Below, one piece after another: positions 41,489-49,746 of a stretch of DNA of 64,000 nt. The notes below the pieces were generated by a model. That model searched no databases. It saw only the letters and a list, made by a program, of their open reading frames with translations, and was not told where the DNA came from. A program made the position numbers and the translations under genes. Source of the stretch: Chloroflexota bacterium (GTDB lineage: Bacteria; Chloroflexota; Anaerolineae; Aggregatilineales; Phototrophicaceae). Every line of letters starts with the position of its first letter. Position 1 is the first letter of the stretch. Location of the stretch: assembly GCA_026707745.1 (NCBI GenBank), contig JAPOWG010000037.1, forward strand, positions 100,132-164,131. The letters are read 5' to 3'.

Positions 41489-42577
41489 CTACGCTGGAAT
41501 TTCAACTGGCGAAGCGGGTGGATGGACGAGCAAACTCAGTCCGTAGCCAAATGCGCCAGCTAGCACCGGCGCGCCCAGCCACATGTGTACTTCCCACCAG
41601 AGGCCGCCTTTTCCCCAGGCGCCGGTGCCCAGGATTTGGATCACAAGCAGCGCGCCCGCACTGTAAACGAGGGGGAGCAGACAAGAAATCAGGCGCAAGC
41701 CCTTCGTCGATTCGATGATCTTGCGGCTGAGCAGCCAATCGCAAAGCAAGCCGGTGACAGCGGCGTTGATGACCAGCAGGAAATCGGCGTTAGCGCGCCA
41801 GTGCATCCAGGTCATCATCAAGGCATTGACCGTATAGATCAGCGTGAACACGCCAAATGGCAGGCGCCAGCGCCGGATGCTGAAAAGAACGACGCCGAGC
41901 AAGATATTGCTGTGCACCACGAGCGCCAGCACGCCATAAGCGTCATACAAGCTATGGACCTCCGGTCTGGGACCGGCCAATATGTGCATCCTGGGGGTGA
42001 CGGCGGCGAAGGCCATGAAGAAGGTGAAGACCGAGGCGGTCATGGTCAGTGTGAGGATGGCCGGCAGCAGGCTGCGCCAATTGTCCTCGCTTTGGCGCTG
42101 CCACATCGCGCGGATGGGTCCCGTGATAATCAGCAGACCGGATGCAGCCAGCAGGAGATGCGTCGGGCTCAGCAGCGCCTCGATGTTCTCTTCAATGCCG
42201 AATAGCCCGTGCCAGACCATATCGCCCAGGCCGCCCATGGCGAAAAGCAGGGCGCCCCCTAGCGCGGGCATATAGCCGGCGGGCAAGGCGCGCCTCCAGT
42301 GAAAGCCCTTGCCGACGTTGCGGAAGTGAAAAACGATCAAGGTGATCGCGGAAACGCCGTAAGCGCTATACAAGATCGCGTGCCAGGGCGTGAAAAAGCT
42401 GTCATCGACGCGATCATGATTGTGCGCCCAGCCATCGATGAAGAGGCCGAAGATCATGACACAGGCTACAATTGCCATCCACCAGTCCAGCCTCGGGTTA
42501 TCCGCGGGCTGTCCACTTCGCGCGGTCGGCAATCCGCTTTCCATTGCGCGCGTCTTAACTGCCGGGATTGATGACAT
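41489..42577 (-). CDS. Polytopic membrane protein, copper-operon partner
   Basis: This protein of about 362 residues has about nine hydrophobic segments. Conserved-looking His and acidic residues sit at membrane edges: IDGWAHNHDRVDDSFFTPWHAILY, GDMVWHGLFGIEENIEALLSPTHLLL, TWMHWRAN, WWEVHMWLGAP. The family has no function I can name. The many His/Asp pairs and the 9-bp spacing to the PCuAC/YtkA gene suggest metal handling or a role in oxidase assembly (inference). I use ATG 42577; a GTG at 42595 is also possible. Confidence 0.6.
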   Translation of the reverse strand: MSSIPAVKTRAMESGLPTARSGQPADNPRLDWWMAIVACVMIFGLFIDGWAHNHDRVDDSFFTPWHAILYSAYGVSAITLIVFHFRNVGKGFHWRRALPAGYMPALGGALLFAMGGLGDMVWHGLFGIEENIEALLSPTHLLLAASGLLIITGPIRAMWQRQSEDNWRSLLPAILTLTMTASVFTFFMAFAAVTPRMHILAGPRPEVHSLYDAYGVLALVVHSNILLGVVLFSIRRWRLPFGVFTLIYTVNALMMTWMHWRANADFLLVINAAVTGLLCDWLLSRKIIESTKGLRLISCLLPLVYSAGALLVIQILGTGAWGKGGLWWEVHMWLGAPVLAGAFGYGLSLLVHPPASPVEIPA

Positions 42578-42756
42578 GGCTCTCGATCCCTTCACAATCC
42601 TAAGCGAAGAACAGCACGATGAGGTCTCTATGCGGAACTGTACGCGCTATTATAGCACTGGAAACCACAGTTTGTCAGTCCAACGGCAGTCGCGTAGCGC
42701 GATTCACATCTTGATGTAAAATCAGTTTAGTTGTTCGCTCGCGCGATGATTCTCGT

Positions 42757-44865
42757 ATGGCATTTGAATTGGAAGCTTTGGTCGGCCACCTTTATATTAT
42801 CGGGGGCCGACCGATTAATGTGAATCCGCCCGGCGCGCTGGTCGTGGTAGCGCCGCAGGATGCCGCCCGAGGCCGTGAGGGCGACACTTTTTTCACGTTG
42901 ATTGTCCCCTCGGGAACGATTGCGCCAACCACGTTTTATGAGCAATTGGCGGTATTGGCGGCGGAACGCTATTTCAATACCGGTGGCAGCGTCACGATTG
43001 CCATGCGAACGATGTTTCAAGTGCTCAACCGCAACCTTTACGAACACAATCAAGCGCATAGCGAGTATGAGCAGCAGCAATTTGAGGCCAGCGCCATCGT
43101 TGCCGTCTTGCATGGAGACGATATGTACGTCGCGCGCGTTGGTCCGGTCGTCTCGGTATTGCAGACGGTTGGCTTGACCCTGACTTTTCCCGATGATTTT
43201 AGCCAGGAAGAACCGCTCTACAGCGCGCCTTTGGGTATCGCACAGGAACCGGAAGTTGCAATGGTGCGTTACGGCGTCGATGCGGGCAGCCGTCTGGTGC
43301 TGGCTGATGCCAACCTGTGTGAGATCCCTGTCGATCAACTAACCAGCACATTGTTGGAAAACGACATTAAACAGGTCTTGGACAGTCTCCGCAATGCGAT
43401 CAAGGTACAGGGGCAATTGATGCTGGTGGAATTGGTTCCGCCGAACATCGAGAGCCCGGTACCGGCCGCGCCGGGCGAATCTTCGCTCGAGGTAAGCGCG
43501 AAGTTGAACGAAGCTAGGCTGCAATTGGAAAGCGACGGCTCAAGCGGACCGGTTCAGCGCAAGCGCGGATTGAGTGCCGTTTTGCGCTGGGGATTGCTGC
43601 GGTTGGCACGGCGCGCGGCAGCCGTCGTTGGTGGCCTGAGCCGCTTGTTTCAGCGATTTCTACCTTTGCCGGAACCTGGCAGTGACCGCAATCCCGCTGC
43701 GGGTTCGATGGCTTTGGCTGTCCTTCTCATACCCTTGTTTATTGTTGCTGTTGTCGTATTCTCCTGGGTGTCCAATACCGGGGAGTCCGAATTTGAGCAG
43801 TGCCTGCAGCGATTGCAGGAGACAGCGAGCCTGGCGCGCTCTATGGACAACAGTAATCGCAGGAGTATCACCTCTGCTTGGAATGCAGCGCTGCAAGTCG
43901 TCGATGTTTGCGAGAATATGCGACCTGGCGATCCCGTGATCGAAGCGATGCGTCAAGAAGCGCAGGATGTTGTTGATACACTCAACAATGTGCAGCGTCG
44001 CGTCGCTAGTCCGCTGACAAATTTCCAGAATGCCAGCATCGCGCGTCTCAGGCTCAAGGGCACCGACATGTATGCGCTGGATACCAAGAATCACCTGGTA
44101 TATCGTATCAAGATCTCGGACGATGGCACGGAGGCGGAGCGACAGGAACCGGTGCCCAACATGCGGCGCGGGGCCACGGTAGACGGGTTCAGCATCGGAC
44201 AAATCGTCGATATCGCCTTTGACGATGTTTCCAACGAACTGGCGATGATCGACGAAAACGGTACGCTGGTTCGTTGCCGGCCACAGTTTATCATGATCTG
44301 CAACGCGCAGCGCATTCTGGGCGTCGAGCAGTGGGAAAATCCGTCGGCGCTGACGGTTTGGGGACGCCGCCTGTACATATTGGATAGCGAAGGGGGACAA
44401 ATCTGGAAGTACGATCCCTCCGGCGCCAGTTATCCCAGCGCGCCTCGGGAGTATTTCACCAAGGACGCGCGTCCAAATCTGCGCAACGTCGTCGATTTCA
44501 CCATCAGCCAGGCTGGCGATGTTTACGTATTATACGATGACGGGGTCATGAAAAAATACAATGCCGGTGAAGAGAGGGCCTTCGCTTTTAGCGGATTCAA
44601 CGAGGGCAGCGAACTTTACACGACCATGACCGAGGGCTTTTATCTCAATGACAGTCCCTTTGCGCCAGCATTTTTTGTGATTAGTCGCGGCGCACGCGCG
44701 GTATACGAGACAACGCTTGCGGGTACCTTTATGGACAGCTATCAAGCGGTGGAGCAAGACAAATTTGAATTGCTCTCTGCCATAGTAGCTTATCCGATCC
44801 ACGATATCATTTATGTGGCTTCTGGAAACAGCATATTCCGTTTGCACAAGAGTCCCAATACCTAG
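42757..44865 (+). CDS. Degenerate PP2C-like domain, membrane helix, beta-propeller
   Basis: The protein has 702 residues. Residues 1-220 look like the core of a PPM/PP2C phosphatase (GDTFFTLIVPSG, SAIVAVLHGDDMYVARVGPVVSVL, GSRLVLADANLCE). The metal-binding aspartates of the DGxG and GDSR motifs are absent (VGPVV replaces the usual vGDSR), so it is probably a non-catalytic binding domain. A membrane helix (about 320-345, SMALAVLLIPLFIVAVVVFSW) leads to an external coiled region and a six-bladed propeller (about 420-695, ALTVWGRRLYILDSEGGQIWKYD). It may pair with kinases such as the one at 31727 by recognising phosphoproteins (inference). Confidence 0.65.
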   Translation: MAFELEALVGHLYIIGGRPINVNPPGALVVVAPQDAARGREGDTFFTLIVPSGTIAPTTFYEQLAVLAAERYFNTGGSVTIAMRTMFQVLNRNLYEHNQAHSEYEQQQFEASAIVAVLHGDDMYVARVGPVVSVLQTVGLTLTFPDDFSQEEPLYSAPLGIAQEPEVAMVRYGVDAGSRLVLADANLCEIPVDQLTSTLLENDIKQVLDSLRNAIKVQGQLMLVELVPPNIESPVPAAPGESSLEVSAKLNEARLQLESDGSSGPVQRKRGLSAVLRWGLLRLARRAAAVVGGLSRLFQRFLPLPEPGSDRNPAAGSMALAVLLIPLFIVAVVVFSWVSNTGESEFEQCLQRLQETASLARSMDNSNRRSITSAWNAALQVVDVCENMRPGDPVIEAMRQEAQDVVDTLNNVQRRVASPLTNFQNASIARLRLKGTDMYALDTKNHLVYRIKISDDGTEAERQEPVPNMRRGATVDGFSIGQIVDIAFDDVSNELAMIDENGTLVRCRPQFIMICNAQRILGVEQWENPSALTVWGRRLYILDSEGGQIWKYDPSGASYPSAPREYFTKDARPNLRNVVDFTISQAGDVYVLYDDGVMKKYNAGEERAFAFSGFNEGSELYTTMTEGFYLNDSPFAPAFFVISRGARAVYETTLAGTFMDSYQAVEQDKFELLSAIVAYPIHDIIYVASGNSIFRLHKSPNT

Positions 44866-44988
44866 CGACGCTTGTCAGGCGTGACCCAGGTTCCCGATCC
44901 GGCGGCGGATCCCGCGAAAACATGTAAAATCCAGCCACAGGCGTTTATACTTGTGGCAAGTTAGCTACCGATTGAAGGTGGAGAGAAC

Positions 44989-45645
44989 ATGAGCAAGAGA
45001 GTACTGATCGTTTATGGTGGCTGGGACGGCCACGATCCCAAAGAAACCTCGCATTTATTCGCGGGACTGATGGGAGACGCGGGGGTGGACGTGACGCTCT
45101 CGGAGTCATTGGATAGCTTCCTTGACGCCGATCTGATGGGATCTGTCGATATGGTCGTGCCGGTATACACCATGAGCACCATTACGCGTGAGCAAGAAGC
45201 GAGTTTGCTGAATGCGGTCCGCGAAGGCGGCGTTCATGTTGCGGGATGGCATGGCGGCATGGCGGATGCCTTCCGCCAGAATACCGAGTATCAATTCATG
45301 GTTGGCGGGCAGTGGGTGGCGCATCCGGGCAATATCATAGATTACCGCGTCAACATTCGGGATCAGGCGCATCCGATCACGGCGGGTATCGCCGATTTTG
45401 CTATGCATTCGGAGCAGTACTACATGCATACCGACCCATCGAACCAGGTCCTGGCGACAACGACCTTCAGCGGTGATCACGCTGACTGGGTCGATGGCAC
45501 GGTGATGCCTGTGGTCTGGACGCGACGATATGGAAAGGGCAAGGTATTCTATTGCTCACTGGGGCATGTCATTGGCGATTTCGATGTGCCGGAAGCCCGC
45601 GAAATTGTGCGCCGCGGTTTACTGTGGACGATTGATTGCCTGTAG
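44989..45645 (+). CDS. ThuA-like domain protein
   Basis: The 218-residue protein has the class-I glutamine-amidotransferase-like fold of the ThuA family: [26 protein letters not shown] at the N-terminus, [42 protein letters not shown] in the middle, [36 protein letters not shown], and [19 protein letters not shown] near the end. ThuA-like proteins act in sugar (trehalose) use or as polysaccharide-related enzymes, and the exact reaction is not settled. The length is normal and GGAG precedes the ATG (GGTGGAGAGAAC). It is monocistronic and converges on the gene at 45660. Confidence 0.88.
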   Translation: MSKRVLIVYGGWDGHDPKETSHLFAGLMGDAGVDVTLSESLDSFLDADLMGSVDMVVPVYTMSTITREQEASLLNAVREGGVHVAGWHGGMADAFRQNTEYQFMVGGQWVAHPGNIIDYRVNIRDQAHPITAGIADFAMHSEQYYMHTDPSNQVLATTTFSGDHADWVDGTVMPVVWTRRYGKGKVFYCSLGHVIGDFDVPEAREIVRRGLLWTIDCL

Positions 45646-45659
45646 AAGCGGGGCTTGCT

Positions 45660-46439
45660 TTATTCTGTGTCGCAGGGTGTCATGCGGTACCGAATTGGGG
45701 ACAGATCGCGGTGGCGGAACATGATCTGCAGGACGCGCAGCGCCGCTTCCGCCGCGATAGACGGCGACATCTTGGATACGCCGCGCTCGCGATCCGGAAA
45801 ATGTATCGGGATCTCCTTGATCCTGTAGCCGAGTTTGTACATCACATAGATGACTTCTACTTGAAACACGTACCCGTTTGCCTTGATCCGGTCCAGGTCC
45901 AGGCCGATGAGGCAATTGCGATGGAACAGCCGGAACCCGCCCGTGGTATCACGGACCGGGATACCCAGGATGCTCGGTGTATATAGCCGATTCGCCCACC
46001 AACTGAGCAGCCTGCGAATGGGACCCCAGCGCTCGTCTACGCTGCCGCCGGCGACATAACGCGACCCGAGTACGACATCGTGTGTTCGCGCTTGTTGCAG
46101 CAATTGCGGGATGTATTTGGGCTGATGTGAGAAATCGGCATCCATCTGAATGATCAGTTGGGCGTCGTAGGCCAAGGCGCGTTTGTAGCCCGCTAGGTAC
46201 GCTGGTCCCAAGCCCTGCTTTTGCGGCCGATGCAGGACGTTGACCTTGCCCCGGTATGCTTGGCTTTGGGCGATTTGATCGGCGATTTTGCCCGTGCCGT
46301 CCGGGGAATTGTCGTCGACGATCAGCAGATGGAAGTTCGTAATATCTAGCCTGAAAAGAGCGTCGACAAGTTCACGTATGTTTTCCCGCTCATTGTAGGT
46401 CGGCAGGATGACCATCACTTTAGGGAACTCGGCAGACAT
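45660..46439 (-). CDS. Polyprenol-phosphate mannosyltransferase-like GT2
   Basis: This protein of about 259 residues has a GT-A domain of family 2 typical of dolichol/polyprenol-phosphate mannose synthases: KVMVILPTYNERENI, LLIVDDNSPDGTG, QKQGLGPAYLAGYKRAL, LIIQMDADFSHQPKYIP (DxD), VLGSRYVAGGSV, DTTGGFRLFHR, GYVFQVEVIYVMYKLGYRIKEIPIHFPDRERGVSKM. It lacks the C-terminal membrane domain of longer forms. It would make the lipid-linked mannose used by GT-C enzymes such as the proteins at 4747 or 36398. The start is at MSAEF (46439) because the homologous part begins there; an upstream ATG at 46502 adds 21 residues without a better ribosome site. Confidence 0.87.
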   Translation of the reverse strand: MSAEFPKVMVILPTYNERENIRELVDALFRLDITNFHLLIVDDNSPDGTGKIADQIAQSQAYRGKVNVLHRPQKQGLGPAYLAGYKRALAYDAQLIIQMDADFSHQPKYIPQLLQQARTHDVVLGSRYVAGGSVDERWGPIRRLLSWWANRLYTPSILGIPVRDTTGGFRLFHRNCLIGLDLDRIKANGYVFQVEVIYVMYKLGYRIKEIPIHFPDRERGVSKMSPSIAAEAALRVLQIMFRHRDLSPIRYRMTPCDTE

Positions 46440-46596
46440 ATCGTTCTCGCCCTGGGTTCGCTCAAGCGTCTCGCCAGGTGAAGTGGTCTCTTCCAAAATC
46501 ATCCGTCACTGTCCATGCCGAGAAACCAAGCACCCCGCCGTGAATATCCATTGTATATTTGTCTCAGTTAGATCTGGATGGAAATCAGGAGGCTTT

Positions 46597-48597
46597 CTAG
46601 TCGTCGAGAAGCGAATTGACGGCTTCGGCAACATGCCCCGGCGTAAGACCGAGTTCTTCGTAGATTCTCGCGTAGGGCGAACTGGCTCCGAAGCGGTCGA
46701 TTCCCAGCGCGATCCCTTCGGCGCCGATGTAGCGCTCCCAGCCGAGCGTGGCCCCTGCTTCAATGCTGACGCGGCGGCTTATGTCGTCGGGCAAGACACT
46801 CTCGCGATAGTCGTCGCCCTGCTCTTCAAAACGCTTCCAACAGGGCATCGAAACTACTCGCACACGGATATCCGACTCTTCGAGCAGTTCCGCGGCTGCC
46901 AGCGCGATGCTTACTTCGCTGCCGCTCGCCATGATGATCGCGTCAATATCGCCTGACTGATGTTCGGAAAGGACGTATGCGCCTCGGGAAACGCCTTCGT
47001 GTATGCCTTGGTCGTTGCCGGCGAGCACCGGTAGATCCTGCCGACTGAGCACGATAGCAGCCGGATGATCAAGCTCGGCGATAGTCGCCCAGGCGCCGAC
47101 GGTCTCCGTAGCGTCTGCCGGCCGGAATACATAAAGATTGGGCATGGCGCGCAGCGCCATCAAATGTTCAATGGGTTGATGGGTCGGTCCGTCTTCGCCA
47201 AGGCCGATACTGTCGTGCGTGAAGACGTAGACGGTTGGGATGTCCATCAGCGCGCCGAGGCGCAGCGCCGGACGCATGTAATCGCTGAAGGTGAAGAATG
47301 TGGCGCTATATGGCTTGACGATTCCCCCGTGCAGAGCCAGACCGTTGACGATAGCTCCCATCCCGTGTTCCCGAACGCCGAAGCGCAAGTTTCGTTCGGC
47401 CGCCCGTCCGGGACCCGTATCATTGGCGTTTTTGATCAAGGTTTTGGTACTGCCGGCCAGGTCGGCATCGCCGCCGATCATGGTCGGCGCATGGCGGGCT
47501 AGCGCATTCAGCGTGTCACCGCCGGCGTTGCGCGTGGCGACCTGTTGACCGGCCTGCCAACTGGGCAATTCGTCGCGCCAACCTTCGTTGAATTGCCCGG
47601 CCTGGGCGCGATCCCATTCGCTTGCCAAATCGGGATATGCGCCGCGCCAAGCATCAAAGTCGCGATTCCATTCCGCTTCGGCAGCCGCGCCCGCATCAAG
47701 GGCGCTGCGGAAGTGCCGCAAAGCCTCTGCCGGAATGAAGAATTTGGCCTCCGGATCCCAGCCGAGAGCTTCTTTCGCCAGCCTTACTTCGTCCCCGCCG
47801 AGCGGACTGCCATGCGCATCACTGGTTCCTTGCTTGTTGGGGCTGCCGTGACCGATGATGGTACGTACCGCGATCAGGCTCGGTTTGTCCGTGACGGATT
47901 TTGCCGCTGTTATTGCTTGGTCAATTGCTGCGACGTCCGTACCGTCAGGTAACCAGCTGTAATGCCATCCCATCGCCCGGAAGCGCATGGCGATATCTTC
48001 GGTGAGAGTCATATCGGCATCACCGTCCAATGTGATCTGATTGTCGTCGTACAGGAATATCAGCTTGCCTAAGCCCCAATGACCGGCCAAGGCCGATGCT
48101 TCTATACAGACCCCTTCCATTAGGTCGCCGTCGCTGACCAGGACATAGGTGTAGTGATCAACAATCGTACGGCCGTCCCGGTTGAAGTGCTTGGCGAGAA
48201 ACGCTTCCGCTAGCGCCAAGCCTACGGCCGTGGCCGCGCCTTGCCCCAGCGGGCCCGTTGTAGTCTCTACGCCAGGCGTATCGCCGTATTCCGGATGGCC
48301 CGGCGTGCTGCTGCCGAATTGCCGGAAATTCTTTATTTCGTCAAGTGACAAGTCATAACCAGTAAGATGCAAAAGCGAATAAAGCAGCATCGAACCGTGC
48401 CCGGCGCTCAATACGAAGCGATCGCGATTTGCCCAGCTCGGGTTTTTTGGGTTATGGCGGAGATGCTTCGTCCACAGCGCGTACGCCAGTGGCGCCGCGC
48501 CCATCGGCAAGCCCGGATGGCCGCTGTTTGCCTTTTGCACCGCATCCATTGACAGGGTCCGAATCGTATTGATCGCCAAAGTCGCTAATTCTGCCAC
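46597..48597 (-). CDS. tkt: Transketolase
   Basis: This 666-residue protein is a full-length transketolase (thiamine diphosphate enzyme of the pentose phosphate and Calvin pathways, moving two-carbon units between sugar phosphates). Seen motifs: [16 protein letters not shown] at the N-terminus, [46 protein letters not shown], the TDP motif SDGDLMEG ... YDDNQI, then [23 protein letters not shown] and [28 protein letters not shown] in the pyrimidine domain, and a complete C-terminal domain ([27 protein letters not shown]). All known key residues I can check are present. It has its own promoter (48639). Confidence 0.96.
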   Translation of the reverse strand: MAELATLAINTIRTLSMDAVQKANSGHPGLPMGAAPLAYALWTKHLRHNPKNPSWANRDRFVLSAGHGSMLLYSLLHLTGYDLSLDEIKNFRQFGSSTPGHPEYGDTPGVETTTGPLGQGAATAVGLALAEAFLAKHFNRDGRTIVDHYTYVLVSDGDLMEGVCIEASALAGHWGLGKLIFLYDDNQITLDGDADMTLTEDIAMRFRAMGWHYSWLPDGTDVAAIDQAITAAKSVTDKPSLIAVRTIIGHGSPNKQGTSDAHGSPLGGDEVRLAKEALGWDPEAKFFIPAEALRHFRSALDAGAAAEAEWNRDFDAWRGAYPDLASEWDRAQAGQFNEGWRDELPSWQAGQQVATRNAGGDTLNALARHAPTMIGGDADLAGSTKTLIKNANDTGPGRAAERNLRFGVREHGMGAIVNGLALHGGIVKPYSATFFTFSDYMRPALRLGALMDIPTVYVFTHDSIGLGEDGPTHQPIEHLMALRAMPNLYVFRPADATETVGAWATIAELDHPAAIVLSRQDLPVLAGNDQGIHEGVSRGAYVLSEHQSGDIDAIIMASGSEVSIALAAAELLEESDIRVRVVSMPCWKRFEEQGDDYRESVLPDDISRRVSIEAGATLGWERYIGAEGIALGIDRFGASSPYARIYEELGLTPGHVAEAVNSLLDD

Positions 48598-48638
48598 CGC
48601 ATCACTCCAATCTTGTGTTCACTCGCGTTGCCGTGAGC

Positions 48639-48644
48639 ATTATA
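48639..48644 (-). promoter_or_regulatory. -10 element of the transketolase promoter
   Basis: TATAAT on the minus strand with an extended TGT in front (TGTTATAAT). It lies about 42 bp upstream of the tkt ATG. The -35 is poor, in line with an extended -10 promoter. Confidence 0.6.
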
Positions 48645-48834
48645 ACACCGGTTAATGGATGATGGTTGAGCAGGTTTTGCTGAAACGCCAGCGGGCTGCT
48701 TGAACCAGAAGTAGCATCAAGCGCCAAGTTTACTTTGTCGGGATGTCACAAGAGTGAAGGCGGGTCACTGCGGTTCGATCAGTATTGCAAGAGCGCGGCT
48801 GGTCAAGGAGATTCGTTCAGGTGTCGCCGAAAAC
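48645..48834. other. Intergenic, no gene seen
   Basis: The stretch between the tkt promoter and the SpoVS terminator has no open frame with ribosome site and no clear repeat. Confidence 0.4.
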
Positions 48835-48865
48835 GAAAAAGGTGAATACGGGTATTCACCTTCTT
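48835..48865 (-). terminator. Rho-independent terminator of the SpoVS-like gene
   Basis: AAGGTGAATAC and GTATTCACCTT form an 11-bp palindromic stem. On the minus strand it is followed by TTTTTCGTTTTC. It lies about 55 bp after the stop of the SpoVS-like gene. Confidence 0.75.
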
Positions 48866-48880
48866 GTCGATATTTGCTTT

Positions 48881-48902
48881 TTGGTTGACGATCGCCAACC
48901 AA
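48881..48902 (-). other. Second hairpin downstream of the SpoVS-like gene
   Basis: TTGGTTG and CAACCAA pair around ACGATCGC. It sits between the stop codon and the terminator and could protect the 3' end of the mRNA. Confidence 0.4.
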
Positions 48903-48919
48903 TATAATCAACTGCTCAA

Positions 48920-49258
48920 TTAGGGACGCGGTTCAACCCGGAAGCGAACCGCCGTGCGCTCTTGACCGTCGATGTCGACCTCTGTGAAGTAGGGCGTACT
49001 GACGATGTCGATTTCGTCCCGTTCCAGGTATCCCCTGGCGATCGCCAACGCTTTCACGGCTTGATTAACCGCGCCCGCGCCAATGGCTTGAACTTCGGCA
49101 AGTTGATGCTGTCGCATTACGCCGGCAATGGCGCCTGCCACCGCGGTCGAACGCGAACGAGCCGAGACCTTGATTATATCCGGTTTGTCTTCCGAGTATG
49201 GTCCAACGTCTTCTAGGTAAGAATCGGTCAGGGGTACGTGGCTTTCGTATTCGGACAT
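48920..49258 (-). CDS. SpoVS-like protein
   Basis: The 112-residue protein has an N-terminal extension of about 27 residues and then the full stage V sporulation protein S domain: DIIKVSARSRSTAVAGAIAGVMRQH, AEVQAIGAGAVNQAVKALAIARGYL, EIDIVSTPYFTEVDIDGQERTAVRFRVEPRP. SpoVS is an Alba-fold nucleic-acid-binding type protein, needed late in sporulation in Bacillus but also found in many non-sporulating bacteria including Deinococcus and Chloroflexota. AGGGGGA precedes the ATG. It has its own terminator and is monocistronic. Confidence 0.92.
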   Translation of the reverse strand: MSEYESHVPLTDSYLEDVGPYSEDKPDIIKVSARSRSTAVAGAIAGVMRQHQLAEVQAIGAGAVNQAVKALAIARGYLERDEIDIVSTPYFTEVDIDGQERTAVRFRVEPRP

Positions 49259-49746
49259 TCATCCCCCTCTTGTCGGGAACAACCTTCGCAATACATAGAA
49301 TAGCGTTAACGCAATTTTACAACTTTTCCTGCCGTAAGTCCACCAAATATGATAAATTATGCAGAAATCTATATCACATACGATACTTTAACCTATAGCA
49401 ATCAAAAAGACATCTTATTCGCAGCAAACGAAACTATAAGAAAGGCGAAATCGATTTAGCCGACTTATCAGCGGAAGTCAGCGCGCCATATTATCGTCAG
49501 ATGGGAACATATCGGGGATGGCAGGCAACCTCAAGGATTTCCCTGTCCCCAAGGCGCCCGGTGGCGGGGCAAGAGATAACCCAGCGCTCTGGTTTGTATA
49601 GATTCGTACGATCAGAAAAACTGGCTCACTGGAGGCGCAAAGGACTTCGCTGTCGCGGTCACCCTGTAAAGCCGCTGCGCTAGTCGTTACAATCGGCGTA
49701 GGCGCCGGAGCTCGCCGGCGCGTCATCAAGCGGAATTGGAACCGCC
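49259..49746. other. Intergenic, AT-rich, no gene recognised
   Basis: About 490 bp separate the divergent SpoVS-like and VWA genes. 49290-49450 is much richer in A+T than its neighbours and probably holds the promoters, but I cannot point to one consensus site. 49520-49740 is GC-rich with short open frames without ribosome sites. Confidence 0.4.

Noticed and set aside
41585..42205. Long plus-strand frames opposite the His-rich membrane protein
   Set aside because: Antisense shadows with composition bias; the minus-strand frame has proper membrane helices and operon spacing.
48920..49258. SpoVS as evidence that the organism forms spores
   Set aside because: SpoVS-like proteins are common in bacteria that do not sporulate and no other sporulation gene is present here.
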